Shown: positions 1 to 10,412 of the stretch, one piece after another
Layout: the number at the start of each line of letters is the position of its first letter
How positions within the stretch are numbered: the first letter of the stretch is position 1
From: Trichopria drosophilae
Taxonomy: Eukaryota > Arthropoda > Insecta > Hymenoptera > Diapriidae
Direction of reading: 5' to 3'
Length of the DNA: 64,000 bases
NCBI GenBank assembly: GCA_030407085.1
Contig: CM059587.1
Coordinates: forward strand, 47,268,501-47,332,500
Translations under genes and position numbers: made by a program
Notes under the pieces: model-generated
Told to the model about the DNA's origin: nothing
What the model saw: the letters and a program-made list of their open reading frames with translations, nothing else
Databases searched by the model: none

Positions 1-420
1 CATCTCCCGACGGTACAATTACTGGCTAAAATGACCGGAGAAAAATAACGCAACGCAAAATATCGCTTAACTCAATACCGCACTTGAGTAAAAAGGGAGG
101 GGGCGCGTAAATACAACGCAAAAATATCGCAAGAATCATGCCCTTAAACAGGACATTGCAAACATCATATTGCACACAGAATATCGCTCAATTCAATATC
201 GCCAGAACCTACTATAGAACAATGTCGCACACCATATTATCGCAAAATCGATTTCGCAAGATCAATATCACAATGGAATATCACACAAATCAGTAGCGCA
301 AAAATGCAGCATCGCAAAAACATGATGTCGCAAAATATTATAGTCGTCAAAACAGAACATCGCGGAGTTCATGGCCGCAAAATTTTTAGCCGCAAATACA
401 AATAAAAAATCACAAAATAG
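1..420. repeat. Degenerate short-period repeat (CGCAAAATATCGC-like)
   Basis: The stretch repeats variants of 'cgcaaaatatcgc' and 'atcgcaaaa' about every 15-25 bases, with many substitutions. No frame or structural RNA is evident. It resembles the CGCAAA-rich repeats at 6.1-6.5 kb and 7.4-7.7 kb, so the three may be remnants of one repeat family. The period is irregular, so this is called by eye only. Confidence 0.5.
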
Positions 421-1438
421 GTGATACATCAAAGTGTAACATGTTCAACGAGTTACTCCCCTGTTCACCCGGAATATCAAAATCGTCATCTGGCTGATAC
501 ATAAAAACTTATAAAAACTAGGCGTTACTATCTATCGCAATATTAGGATTCGCGTCTTCCAGCTCCGTATCTTTCTAATCATTCTATTCTCCACAACGAA
601 ACGGAAAGTGAGGAGAAGGATGGAGTGAAGAGGAATCCAATTAATACAATTAATGAAACTTAAAGTGAGATACCCGAACGCGATCTATCGGTGCTCATTG
701 GGAGTATGGAGATTTATTTGGTATTTGGGCCAACTGAACGCAACAGGACAACGGCGCGGAAGACTCAACTCGCTTTGATCCTTAAAATACTAAGTCCCGA
801 AATGAATAACCCACAGATATATACACATGGTCCTGAATTCATACGGTGACTGAACTCCGATGCTGTTTGTTACGTTTCTTGATAAACGTAACGCGCGACT
901 AAAAAGAAACGAACGCGCGAATAATTGTTTTTCATTTATTTTCTCGACGTGCCCAGCATCCGTACAGGGGTTCCGATTGCACGCGCTATAAGTCCCGAGC
1001 CCGGGTCTCAGACTTAAGATCGCGACGTTCCGGGTCAGAGTTCCGTCAAAAATCTGTCCTCCCCGACGTTCGATGTCTAATTTATATATATACCGGTCGC
1101 AGAAACCATCGACGAAGACCCAAAGTCGTCGGGCCTTCCTGCTGACGTCCGCATGTTTCCTTCCTGGGAACCCGCTGAGGATACCTTTTTGTCGTCCCAA
1201 ACTCTCGTCCGTTGCCGTGCAATTTGCTAACGTTTGCAGGTTCCCACCGAGGAAACGCTTAGCTATTGTTTTAATTAAAATGTTAAAGTATAACCCGATA
1301 ATTATCCGATTTCACACCTTAGCGCGAGACCGGATATGGAGAGTCTCGTTTCTTATAATTATCGGGTATACTTTATATTATAATGTACCCATAATCGATC
1401 GTTATGATCGTACGATCGTAACACTGTTAGTGACTATA
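421..1438. other. No gene seen; small hairpin at 1284-1376
   Basis: The open frames here are short, overlap on both strands and show no domain. A hairpin lies at about 1284-1376: 'ACCCGATAATTAT' is matched by its reverse complement 'ATAATTATCGGGT' some 70 bases later. This could be a small MITE remnant. Nothing else is recognised. Confidence 0.4.
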
Positions 1439-2112
1439 CAGGGTGATCCAAAAGTCCCGGAACAGCAAAATATCTCAGCGGGAGTGCATTTTCGAGGAAA
1501 ATGTTTCAGACAAAAGTTTCAGGATTTTTCCCTGGCTATTTAATGGCGATATTGAATTTGACCTTGAACATGACCTTGAAGGTTATTTCAAGGTCAAGTT
1601 AATTTTTTTAAATGGGAACCCCTATGTTTTTTCATGGATTCTGAAAGAGCGGGAAATTCTACGTCCGAGTATGATATGATCGATTTTTCCGGCAAGGTCA
1701 TTTCAAGGTGAAACTTAAAACTCCCGTAACGGCGAAATATCTCAGAGGGTGTGCATTTCTTTGGAAATTGTTTCAGACAAAAGTTTAAGGATTTTTCCTG
1801 GGATATTTAATGGTTGCACAGAATTTGACCTTGAACATGACCTTGAAGGTTATTTCAAGGTCAAGTTTGTTTTTTTTTAATGGAAACTGCTATTTTTTTT
1901 CACGGATTCGGAGAGAGCACAAAATTTTACGTCCAAATATGCTATGGCCGTTTTTTTTCGGCAATGTCATTTCAAGGCCAAACTTAAAACTCCCGGAACA
2001 GCGAATTAACTCAGCAAGAGGCACCATTGAATTTAACCTTGAAAATTACCTTGAGGCTTATTCTAAGCTCAAGACTATTTTTTTTTAATTGGAACCCCGT
2101 TTCATTTTCGTA
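1439..2112 (+). repeat. Left terminal inverted repeat of mariner-type element
   Basis: This arm pairs with 4045-4779 in inverted orientation. Similarity continues inward to 'ggaaccccgtttcattttc' (about 2093-2111). Internally it is made of diverged direct subrepeats starting near 1455, 1715 and 1990, each with 'ctcccg(g/t)aac' followed by 'ctcag'. Confidence 0.75.
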
Positions 2113-2345
2113 ATGTTTCCAGAGTTTCCAGAGTGCAATGCATTATCATTGTTCCCGGATAAAAATATACATTTTTTTTTTACATCCGATACGTTTATAA
2201 ATACCGTATGTATGGGTAACATTTTTACATTGTTTCCAATGCTACCGCCGGCTTTAGCATTACCCAAGGTGTACCGCGTGGAGGTAGCACGGTCGGGTTT
2301 ACACCTCTTCGGGGTGCTTTGTTCAGGTGGTTCCCCTCGCCGTCA

Positions 2346-2415
2346 TCTGTGCGTGTGCGTGTGCGTGTGCGTGTGCGTGTGCGTGTGCGTGTGCGTGTGC
2401 GTGTGTGTGTGTGTG
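2346..2415. repeat. (GTGTGC)n microsatellite
   Basis: About ten copies of GTGTGC grade into (GT)n. On the plus strand it produces an artificial Cys-Val run inside an open frame at 2089-2667, which is therefore not called as a gene. Confidence 0.95.
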
Positions 2416-2556
2416 GGTGTCCCCAGACAGTTAAGGCAAGATGGGTATACTAAGATTTTGATGAAATTATGTATCTTACTAAAGCTTATGCTCAAAGTGA
2501 TTGCCATGAACTTCTTGGCAATATCTCAAGCGATTATAAAAAGTCGATACGACTTT

Positions 2557-3561
2557 TTAAATCATATCTGGTTCTATAGCCGCGATCTCATCCCGTATTC
2601 GTTGTTTTACTTCCTCAATATTCACCGGTTTCGTTCGATACACTCTATCTTTGAGATAACCCCATAGAAAATAGTCAAGGGGCGTAAGATCCGGAGATCT
2701 TGGTGGCCATTCTATTACACCCCTTCGACCTATCCACCGTTCTGCGAATACATCACTCAAATAATTGCGAACATCTGTTGCATAATGGGGTGCTGCACCA
2801 TCTTGCTGAAACCAAGTCTGATCGAAATCCTCGCCTACAATAACCTGAATAGCAGGGATGATGTCGTCCCTCAACATATCGTGGTATTTTTTACCAGTAA
2901 GGGTACCCTCGATGAAGAAGGGCCCAACTACCGCATTGTTTATAATACCTGCCCATACGTTTACTTTTTCAGGATATTGAGTAGAACGACTATCGACCAT
3001 CCAATTAGGATTGGTTTCACTCCAATAAGACATGTTATGTCCATTGATTGCCCCATTTAAGAAGAATGTAGCTTCATCAGAAAATACGATGCGATTCAAG
3101 AAACCGGCATCAGCATCTATTCGATTCATCATTAATTCCGCAAACTGTAGGCGTCTATCAGGATCGTCTTCATTCAATTGTTGTACGAGTCTAACTTTGT
3201 ATGGGTGAAATTTTAAGTTTTTAGTTAAGATCCGTTGTACTGTACCGTAACATAAGTCGTGCTGCTGTTTAACTTTCCTGATGGAAGTATGAGGATCATC
3301 CGTTATTGACAGCGCGACATTCAACTCATTTTCTTCAGTTGATGCTGTTACTGGACGACCTGCTCTTGGGAGATCCTTCACAGTACCGTGAACTTCAAAA
3401 CGATTTATTGTTCTGCTAACAGTAGATTTAGAAATCGGTTCTCGTCCCTCTCTAAATGATGCGTTAAATAAGGTTCGCACATTCTCTAAAGATCGCTGGT
3501 TATCACCCCAGCCTCTCATCATGAGAATGGTTATTCTTTCTGGTTCACTTAGCGCAGCCAT
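2557..3561 (-). CDS. Mariner-type transposase, DD41D group (open frame)
   Basis: The 334-residue frame has no internal stop. It encodes a DDE/D transposase that would cut and paste its own element at TA sites. The N-terminus (about 8-60) reads as a helix-turn-helix DNA-binding region, and a second one follows at about 85-115. Catalytic motifs are FSDEATF (D162), WFQQDGAAPH (D254) and PPRSPDLTPLDYF (D296). I count 41 residues between the second and third Asp, hence DD41D rather than the DD34D of classical mariner or DD34E of Tc1. The start is the ATG at 3561, which gives the natural MAALS... N-terminus. The C-terminus ends at PDMI, perhaps slightly shorter than usual for such proteins. It sits between the long inverted repeats at 1439-2112 and 4045-4779. 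An open frame suggests recent activity, but expression is unknown. Confidence 0.9.
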   Translation of the reverse strand: MAALSEPERITILMMRGWGDNQRSLENVRTLFNASFREGREPISKSTVSRTINRFEVHGTVKDLPRAGRPVTASTEENELNVALSITDDPHTSIRKVKQQHDLCYGTVQRILTKNLKFHPYKVRLVQQLNEDDPDRRLQFAELMMNRIDADAGFLNRIVFSDEATFFLNGAINGHNMSYWSETNPNWMVDSRSTQYPEKVNVWAGIINNAVVGPFFIEGTLTGKKYHDMLRDDIIPAIQVIVGEDFDQTWFQQDGAAPHYATDVRNYLSDVFAERWIGRRGVIEWPPRSPDLTPLDYFLWGYLKDRVYRTKPVNIEEVKQRIRDEIAAIEPDMI

Positions 3562-3906
3562 TGCTCTTTGTACGAAATATACGTATGTATTTTGTTACTG
3601 AAATGATGCTTAATACGTTTAGATAGGAAAGGCGTTTAGATAGGAAATCCATGTATCTCACAAAACGATAAAGTTAAGACCAAAATGTAACCTTATAAGA
3701 CTGTACACGTATGTATAAATTCAATGTGAATGTATGTTGTTTATTTACTTCGCTGGTGACTCGTGCTCTCTGTCGCTGTTCGCGCGCCCAAGTTCACTTT
3801 GCACAAGTGTTGCGTAAGATGTATGTATACACTTTTTTTAAACAGTTTATTATTCTATTTACAAAATTAGAGGACAAGCGAGGGACAGGAACTGATTCCT
3901 AAATCG

Positions 3907-4044
3907 ACTTTTGGCAGAACAATAAATTGTTTCGAAGTTTACGGCACTGTAAAGGATCTCCCTAGAGCAGATCGTCCAGTAATAGCATCGACTGAACAAA
4001 ATGAAATTAACCACTCTCAATACCGGAAGATCCTCATAACTTCG
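3907..4044 (+). pseudogene. Second, decayed DD41D transposase fragment
   Basis: In frame from 3919 this reads TINCFEVYGTVKDLP, then RADRPVIASTEQNEIN. It aligns with residues 51-81 of the transposase at 2557-3561 (TINRFEVHGTVKDLP, RAGRPVTASTEENELN). After a deletion and frame change, 'gatcctcat' resumes at the equivalent of DPHTS. It runs straight into the right inverted repeat near 4045. It lies on the opposite strand from the open copy. Roughly 75% identity over this piece indicates a different, older copy of the same transposase family. Confidence 0.8.
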
Positions 4045-4779
4045 TTAAGAAAATGAAACGGGGTTCCAATTAAAAAAAAAATAATCTTGACCTGAGAATA
4101 ATCTTCAAGGTAATTTTCAAGGTCAAATTTTATGCTAGCATTAAATATCCCGGAAAAAATCCTGAAACTTTTGTCTGAAACATTTTACCCGAAAATGACC
4201 TCCTGCTGAGTTAATTCGCTGTTCCGGAAGTTTTAAGTTTGGCCTTGAAATGACCTTGCCGAAAAAAACGGCCATAGTATATTCGGACGTAAAATTTTGT
4301 GCTCTTTCCGAATCCGTGAAAAAAAATAGCAGTTTCCATTAAAAAAAACAAACTTGACCTTGAAATAACCTTGAAGGTTATGTTCAAGGTCAAATTCTGT
4401 GCTACCATTAAATAGCCCGGGAAAAATCTTTAAACTTTTGTCTGAAACAATTTCCAAAGAAATGCACACCCTCTGAGATATTTCGCCGTCACGGGAGTTT
4501 TAAGTTTCACCTTGAAATGACCTTGCCGAAAAAAACGGCCATAGCATATTCGGACGTAAAATTTTGTGCTCTTTCCGAATCCGTGAAAAAAAATAGGGGT
4601 TACCATTTAAAAAAATTAACTTGACCTTGAAATAACCTTCAAGGTCATGTTCAAGGTCAAATTCAATATCGCCATTAAATAGCCAGGGAAAAATCCGGAA
4701 ACTTTTGTCTGAAACTTTTTCCTCGAAAATGCACTCCCGCTGAGATATTTTGCTGTTCCGGGACTTTTAGATCACCCTG
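4045..4779 (-). repeat. Right terminal inverted repeat of mariner-type element
   Basis: Inverted match of 1439-2112, with a few substitutions and one extra partial subunit around 4120-4200. The outermost bases mirror the left end and are followed by TA at 4780-4781. Confidence 0.75.
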
Positions 4780-4846
4780 TATGTTACAAAAAGAAAAAAA
4801 AAAAGAAGGCAGTGAGAATGACCTTAGGAGATCTTCCTCCCACTTA

Positions 4847-5673
4847 CAAGTAACACTACCCAAGTGCCATTCGGGGATTAAATTTTTCTTACGTACGTTT
4901 TGTAGAAAATCGGAAAATATTTGATACGTATTTTTTTGTTTCGGCAGACATGACGTTTTAAGGGATGAAAGTAGGGGTTGAAATATTGAATTTTTTAATA
5001 AACGGATGCATTTCCTTCCAGTGCTAACATGCGATTTATTTGTAACTTCATATATTTATGTAATTTTATGCGCTCGTCACGAATATGACCATGAAAATGG
5101 TCGGCAAGGTCATTTTCAAGGTCAAAACTAAAAAAGAAGCTCAAAAACGCGTTGTTTTTTGCTTTTACAGGTATATATTGAAAAGCATCATTTTTTTCTA
5201 ATAAGTTTAAACAATTTTTTAGCAATTTGTTTAAACAAAGACTGTTCAAACCACTTCAACTGGTTAGAATGCATAAATTAGTTAAATGCACATTTGTTCA
5301 AATACATATTTACATTTTAGAAAAAAATGATGCTTTTCAAAATATACCTGTAAAAGCAAAAAACAACGCGTTTTTGAGCTTTTTTTTTTTAGTTTTGACC
5401 TTGAAAATGACCTTGCCGACAATTTTCGTGGTCATATTCGTGATGAGCGCATAAAATTACATAAATATATGAAATTACAAAGAAATCGCATGTCAGCACT
5501 GGAAGGAAATTCATCCGTTTATTAAAAAATTCAATATTTCAACCCCTATTTTCATCCCTTAAAACGTCATGTCTACCGAAACAAAAAAATACGTATCAAA
5601 TATTTTTCGATTCTCTACAAAACGTGCGTAACAAAAAGTCAATCCTCGAATGGCACTTGGGTAGTGTTACTTG
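4847..5673. mobile_element. Fold-back (long inverted repeat) non-autonomous element, TTA flanks
   Basis: The left arm 4847-5201 and right arm 5317-5673 are near-perfect reverse complements around a loop of about 115 bases. The ends are CAAGTAACACTACCC and GGGTAGTGTTACTTG. TTA is present immediately outside both ends (4844-4846 and 5674-5676), consistent with a 3-bp target-site duplication as seen for PIF/Harbinger-type elements. No transposase is encoded; the frames at 4995-5249 and 5227-5454 are mirror shadows of the arms. Superfamily assignment is inferred from the TTA flank only. Confidence 0.75.
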
Positions 5674-7439
5674 TTAGATACTAGGAATTTCTCGAAGTAT
5701 GTCCGTGTAAACTCTGTATCCATAATAACGTGGACGGTAACGTCACGTCATGCTATCGATATTACAGCTCAGGTTAGGCTGCGATATGATAAGCTTGGGG
5801 AGGGGGAAGGGAGGGCATATCGTGTTATGCTCGGCAGTGTACGCGACTGAATAGCATATGTGCGATTGCCCGATATTTACAGGCCAATAAAACGCAAAGG
5901 GGCAACCAGTACCAGTACATGAGGGTACGACTTAGTGAAACTGAAGGTTTTTACACGAATTGGTGACTTATGCGACGTATACCGGATTACTCAAATACGT
6001 GGCTTAGCGAAGGGCCACTGAGACACATTGTGGGCGCGAATTAGCGCAGTTTAAACCAGACGTCATTGACTGTATGACATAGTTCGAAAGAAAAATAAAA
6101 CTGATTAACGGTGCGATTTAACGCCAAATAAAAATAATCTATTTAAATGCGCGACTTCGAGCAGTATTAAAATAATCTCATTGAATACGCGATTCAGTGC
6201 CAGACTAAATGAGACAGGCGATTGCGCGATTTAGCGCGAATCAGATTCAACTAAATAATTTACGCGAATTAACGCGAATCCGCTTTAACTAAATAATTTG
6301 CGCTACTTAGCGCGATTCAAATTAAACTCTATAACTAGCTCGAATTAACGCGAATCAAACTTACATTACGCATTCGCACATTCTCGTAAGCAAAAATTGA
6401 ATTTTATTAAAGGGTATGCATCAACGTACTTAATTTTAGCTGAACAAATAGATCAGTTAACGCGACTCAAGATTCTTAAATAGTTTGCGCGAATTTGCGC
6501 GGACTTTTCTGAACTATATATTTCAACGCAATATGAGCTTAACCGCATTAATGTGCGGAGGCGTGGGTGGAGGTATGTACACCATCAGGTAAGTCATACG
6601 CGGTTTGTTTGCATGATCGGGACAACAGTACAACGCAACGGGCCAACCCAAAAAAAGTATAACCTTATACAGGTAGGGGATGATAGTCTCATCGAAGTCG
6701 TTAACTCGCCAAGCGAGAGACGATAGTCCCGGTAGGTAAACGTAATATAAAACTAGTAATTGAAAATAAATCAACGAAAAACTTAGACTCGAAATGTCTC
6801 GACATATGCATAGCAGGGGGTAACAATACTTCGCAAGGGCCAGCATCAACGTAAGGGACTACTACACATGCACTCAGCACCGACACATTAACAATACCGA
6901 GGCGGGGAGGAGGAAGCACCATTACCCGTTACGGGACCGGGTACATCCGGCTCATTGGGGGTGGCGCATACCTTCACCGCGAGGCTTCCTTCCCCCGATG
7001 TGCCGGGTAGCCTCGCTGGCCACCATTCCAGCTAAAATTGTGCAAGACTACCGAAATCATTATTTCCGGTATAACCCTTCGAAAATCGGGGTACCAGTGC
7101 AGTAGCTAGGTTCTACGGAATCGTAGACCAGAACGTCGTTCGCGTGATGGCGCGGGTGGGAGAGGCGTACGCGGCGGGGACTCCTCACGCGCGCGACCTG
7201 GGCGCCTGCGAATACACATCGGCGCCGCCACACGCCACCTCTTACGACTACACAATCAGCCGTGGGCTATGCTGCGGCATGTCTTACTCGTTACCCCCAA
7301 CTATCAAATCCGATTTATCACGGATTTCACAGTCTTTTAAAAAGACGGAAGGAGAACTCAATGTTTTTCGCCAAAAGGTAGATCAACTCTAAACAAGCTA
7401 CAAAGTAAGCTCAAACTTCGAAAGTATACTTGATTTAAA
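5674..7439. other. No gene seen; GC-rich and CGCG-rich spacer with degenerate repeats
   Basis: From about 6115 to 6530 variants of 'cgcgaattaacgcgaat' recur roughly every 25-55 bases, often with 'aactaaataattt' between them. The rest (5680-6110, 6540-7430) shows only short conflicting frames. The composition resembles leader or LTR sequence of a retroelement, but I cannot identify its ends. Confidence 0.4.
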
Positions 7440-7745
7440 GTCGAAAGCAAAATCAAAGGGGGTACGCAAATCCAACTCAAGGGAGTACGCAAACTTGAAA
7501 CTCAAAACTTGAAACTCAAAACTCGAATCTCAAAACAGGTGCGCAAATTTAAAGTCGGAGGGTACGCAAAAGCGAAACTCAAAATGGAGTACGCAAATGT
7601 AAACTTAAAAGTGTACGCAAAATCAAAACTCAAAAGAGAGTACGCAAAATCCAAACTCAAAAGAGGTACGCAAAATCAAAACTCCAAAGAGGTACGCGAA
7701 ATCAAAACTCAAAAGAAATACGCCTATTTAGACTCAAAGGGGTAA
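7440..7745 (+). repeat. Tandem repeat, unit ~25 bp (GTACGCAAAATCAAAACTC-like)
   Basis: About ten imperfect copies contain 'gtacgcaaa' followed by 'actcaaaag', best preserved at 7610-7720. The 78-residue frame at 7509-7745 is simply the translated repeat and is not called as a gene. It lies just downstream (in minus-strand sense) of the decayed gag-like gene. Confidence 0.8.
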
Positions 7746-7824
7746 TTCAAAATCAAAATTTAACTGCGCGATTAAGTTTATGGATGCAAAGGGTTTATTC
7801 TATCGTACCGACCCGAGAGTTGTA

Positions 7825-9006
7825 CTATATTCGAGACGCTGAATATGAACGGGTGCAAATTTGCGAGGGACCCTTATAACGACTTCTACTACGCGTGCAT
7901 CCAGGACTATTATTGCAGTACCGTTTTGGGCATCCGCAAATTCTACAGAAATAATTAGATGGATCTTGGTTACGCCAATTTTTTAATTGTCGGTAATGGG
8001 GATTTCGAATCCTGTTCTTAAAGGGATAGTAATCGCGTCTGGGGCAGCATCTCGGAGCCACTTCCGCCAGGGAGGGGATCCGAAGGGACGCCTGCGAATC
8101 CACCATCGCAATATGTGGGCGTCTCCCCTCCATGGAGATCCTAGGCGGCTTAGGCCGTTGAGGCCGGGGACGTGCACTGCCATCTGCATCGGCTAAGATA
8201 ACCTTTTTAGTCCCAGGGGTGGGAACTGCATGTTAGAATCCACGACTTGGCTTCCTCTCAGTCGGCGCGATAGCCAATTGCTTCATAATTCTCCGGCGCG
8301 GAGGCGGTGCGGGTACCCGTAGGAAGCTACTCGCGATACGGAGTGGGGGGTCCGATAAGTTTTCCCCCGACAGGCCATCTCTTTTACAGAAGTAGTATGC
8401 CGCGCAATCTGTCGTGGACGCGCCTTGCGGGGCGTCTTCCTTGGAGGGGGTGAAGAGCGGGGATATCGGATTCCTGGAAGACATGATACATTCGACCGGG
8501 GTCCGACAAATGTGCCTGGAGAGAGAGTAGAGAGTATTAAATTCTCGTGTTTGTGGACTACGAGACCCTGTTCTGCAAGTGAAATTGGATCAGTATTGGA
8601 TATTATTGTAGAACTATCCGAGGAAGATCCTTCCAAGGGGGAGATTGAATTCGGAGTTGGAACCCAATCCTCTATTGGATTATTCTGTGATAAGGGGAAG
8701 GTTGGATGCAATGGACGGAGAGGATTTATCAATCTATATTTCGTTTTGCATGGATTGGTAAATGGTCCTCCTAGGACAGAGACGGACAACTGAATGCCTC
8801 GGCCAACGTATAAGGGGGGGGGGGGGGGGGTCGCCGCGTCCATCTACATTGGCGTCCCATTCGACCAGAGTGTCCGGGAACCGCCGCAAAATCGTGTACC
8901 GTTTTAGCCGATCACGAATTATTTCTATTGACCCGGTAACTCGTAACTCGGGCTTATCGCAACGGCTAATAAGGTCACGCAAGTCGACTATCCTGTCGAT
9001 CTCCAC
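7825..9006 (-). pseudogene. Decayed retroelement gag-like gene with SAP-type motif
   Basis: Read on the minus strand from ATG at 9006, the first frame begins MEIDRIVDLRDLISRCD and continues VTGSIEIIRDRLKRY. This matches the helix-loop-helix pattern of a SAP DNA-binding motif (about residues 5-38). The frame then reaches a run of about 14 G/C at 8815-8830, where it switches to the frame at 8283-8843. That second frame is Pro/Ser-rich, then basic (about residues 130-160). Further on, 7825-8133 contains FCRICGCPKRYCNNSPGC, possibly a ruined zinc knuckle. Several gypsy-type elements carry comparable gag proteins, and the gag of the gypsy element at 22-23.4 kb also ends in Cys-rich knuckles. No protease or reverse transcriptase follows. 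The retroelement assignment is inferred. Confidence 0.45.
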
Positions 9007-10074
9007 CCGAATTGCTGGCTGGCGCTCAAGGCTGGCGATGCGTCAGCCGCACGAGATGGCGTGACGTTGGTAGCGGTTACCATAAAAGACACGGGCGAGG
9101 TCGTAATGGTGAAATGTCCCGATGCAATGGTGGGCGTCATCACCGTTAACGTGGGTACAACCGTTACGGGAGAAGTAGCGGGACTAAGCACGAATGAATC
9201 CATTTTACCGAAATTAATACGACCAATAAAAACGCAATTAAGGAAACCGTGAAAGAGTGACGGTAGGGAGTGGGGATAGATTTCAGAATCTAACCGCTAA
9301 GTACTACCGGAAATACTCAAATACTGAAGAGAGATACGCAGAAAGATCGGACGCGGTGTAGCTCGAGGTTCTACGTCGAGCTACGAGATTCGTCGAACGA
9401 GCGACCTGTTGTCTGGCGTAGAGCAAGATAATGCAAAACCCACACAAAAGAAAATCAAATTACCCGGAATTGCTCCGAAGCAGGATATCCACAGTATCCG
9501 ACGCCAAGGAGCTTGCTACCACGTTAATACGAGAGAAAAAGGGAATTATTATTTCCGCGAACCGAGGTCTAGGATTTCGTGAATAAACTCAAAAAAGATC
9601 GAATGGGGAAAATCCAAATCCAAAAGCTTTATACTTCGAATAGCGAACTAAAATTATCCGTATAATACTCGATAAGGAAATGACAAGTGCACTCGTGCAA
9701 ACCACGAAAGGTAAGGGAGCGCGAATCGCGACGGAGAACTGAAACATTATGTTCACTAGAAAAATATTTGAGTCGCTGCACTGGTACCTGCAACTTAAGG
9801 AAAATACTACTTCCACAACTTATAAGGACACATATCATCATTCGAAAATTATTTCGAATCAACGTAGGAGCTGCGTGTCGCTCTCTGGCTCGTTGAAGGG
9901 AGAGGGGAAACCTATACCTGTGAAGCTCGAAAATCGTTAAATATTTCTCGAAAAATGCTTTCAATTAAATTTCATAAATTAACTGAACTATTATGGCGGG
10001 TTGTTACGAAATCAAAAAGTGAAAAACAAATTAAAAAATAGTTGAATTTCAATTCTTAAAAATCCCAAGTGTGA
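9007..10074. other. No gene seen; short hairpin near 9358-9386
   Basis: The short frames conflict with one another. A hairpin, 'gtagctcga' then 'tcgagctac', lies at about 9358-9386. The segment upstream of the gag-like gene could be its leader, but no LTR pair was found. Confidence 0.35.
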
Positions 10075-10267
10075 AGCACCATCGACATCTCTCGACAAAG
10101 TTTCTCCTTGCATATTGAGGCTTTGTATCTTGCACCCATTCTGGAATGCAAGTATCCCTTACTGGCTGTGAACGAAGAAGGGCCTCCACACATCTGGTTA
10201 AACAATAAAGCTGATTCTTGCATCAGCGTTCCTAAGACTGGGACACCACTTGCTCGTGTTTATTTAA
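10075..10267 (-). pseudogene. Extra direct copy of a pogo-type transposase segment
   Basis: This stretch is nearly identical to 10783-10975 in direct orientation and encodes, on the minus strand, the region around FNQMCGGPSSFTASKGYLHS. It sits just outside the left end of the 4.4-kb palindrome and has no counterpart outside the right end. It shows that the transposase segment was duplicated once more during the rearrangement. Confidence 0.85.
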
Positions 10268-10285
10268 TTCTCTTTATGCATCTTA

Positions 10286-10412
10286 CCCATACAGCACAGA
10301 CGTTGCAAATATATAACGGTTATGTTGCAGGAATGTAAAAATGTCCGACTTCATAACCGTTATATATCAGTAACGTATTTGGTATGTAACAAAACATTTT
10401 GTGCTGTCTGGG
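10286..10412. mobile_element. 127-bp MITE (left copy)
   Basis: The ends are CCCATACAGCACA and, inverted, CCCAGACAGCACA. Internally 'ataacggttatg' is matched by 'cataaccgttat', making a long hairpin. It interrupts the C-terminal part of the pogo-type pseudogene. TA-containing trinucleotides flank it (TTA/TAG). Confidence 0.65.

Larger units (their letters stand above)
1439..4779 (-). mobile_element. Mariner-type DNA transposon with ~0.7-kb terminal inverted repeats
   Basis: The left end reads CAGGGTGATCCAAAAGTCCC from 1439. The right end, read on the minus strand from 4779, is CAGGGTGATCTAAAAGTCCC. TA lies immediately outside both ends (1437-1438 and 4780-4781), as expected for mariner-type insertion. 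The inverted repeats run about 1439-2112 and 4045-4779, far longer than the roughly 30 bp usual for mariners. Each is built from two to three copies of a 250-300-bp subunit containing 'tttcagacaaaagttt' and 'tgaccttgaa'. The interior holds an open DD41D transposase on the minus strand (2557-3561) and a second, decayed transposase piece on the plus strand (3907-4044). It is not certain that the intact gene belongs to these ends; it could be a younger element nested in an older one. Confidence 0.75.

Noticed and set aside
790..1543. Overlapping 136- and 156-codon frames on opposite strands
   Set aside because: They are mutual shadows in a GC-balanced stretch, with no recognisable domain, and one runs into the mariner-type inverted repeat.
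2089..2667. 192-codon plus-strand frame with a Cys-Val repeat
   Set aside because: It is the translation of a (GTGTGC)n microsatellite and the antisense of the transposase C-terminus; no domain.
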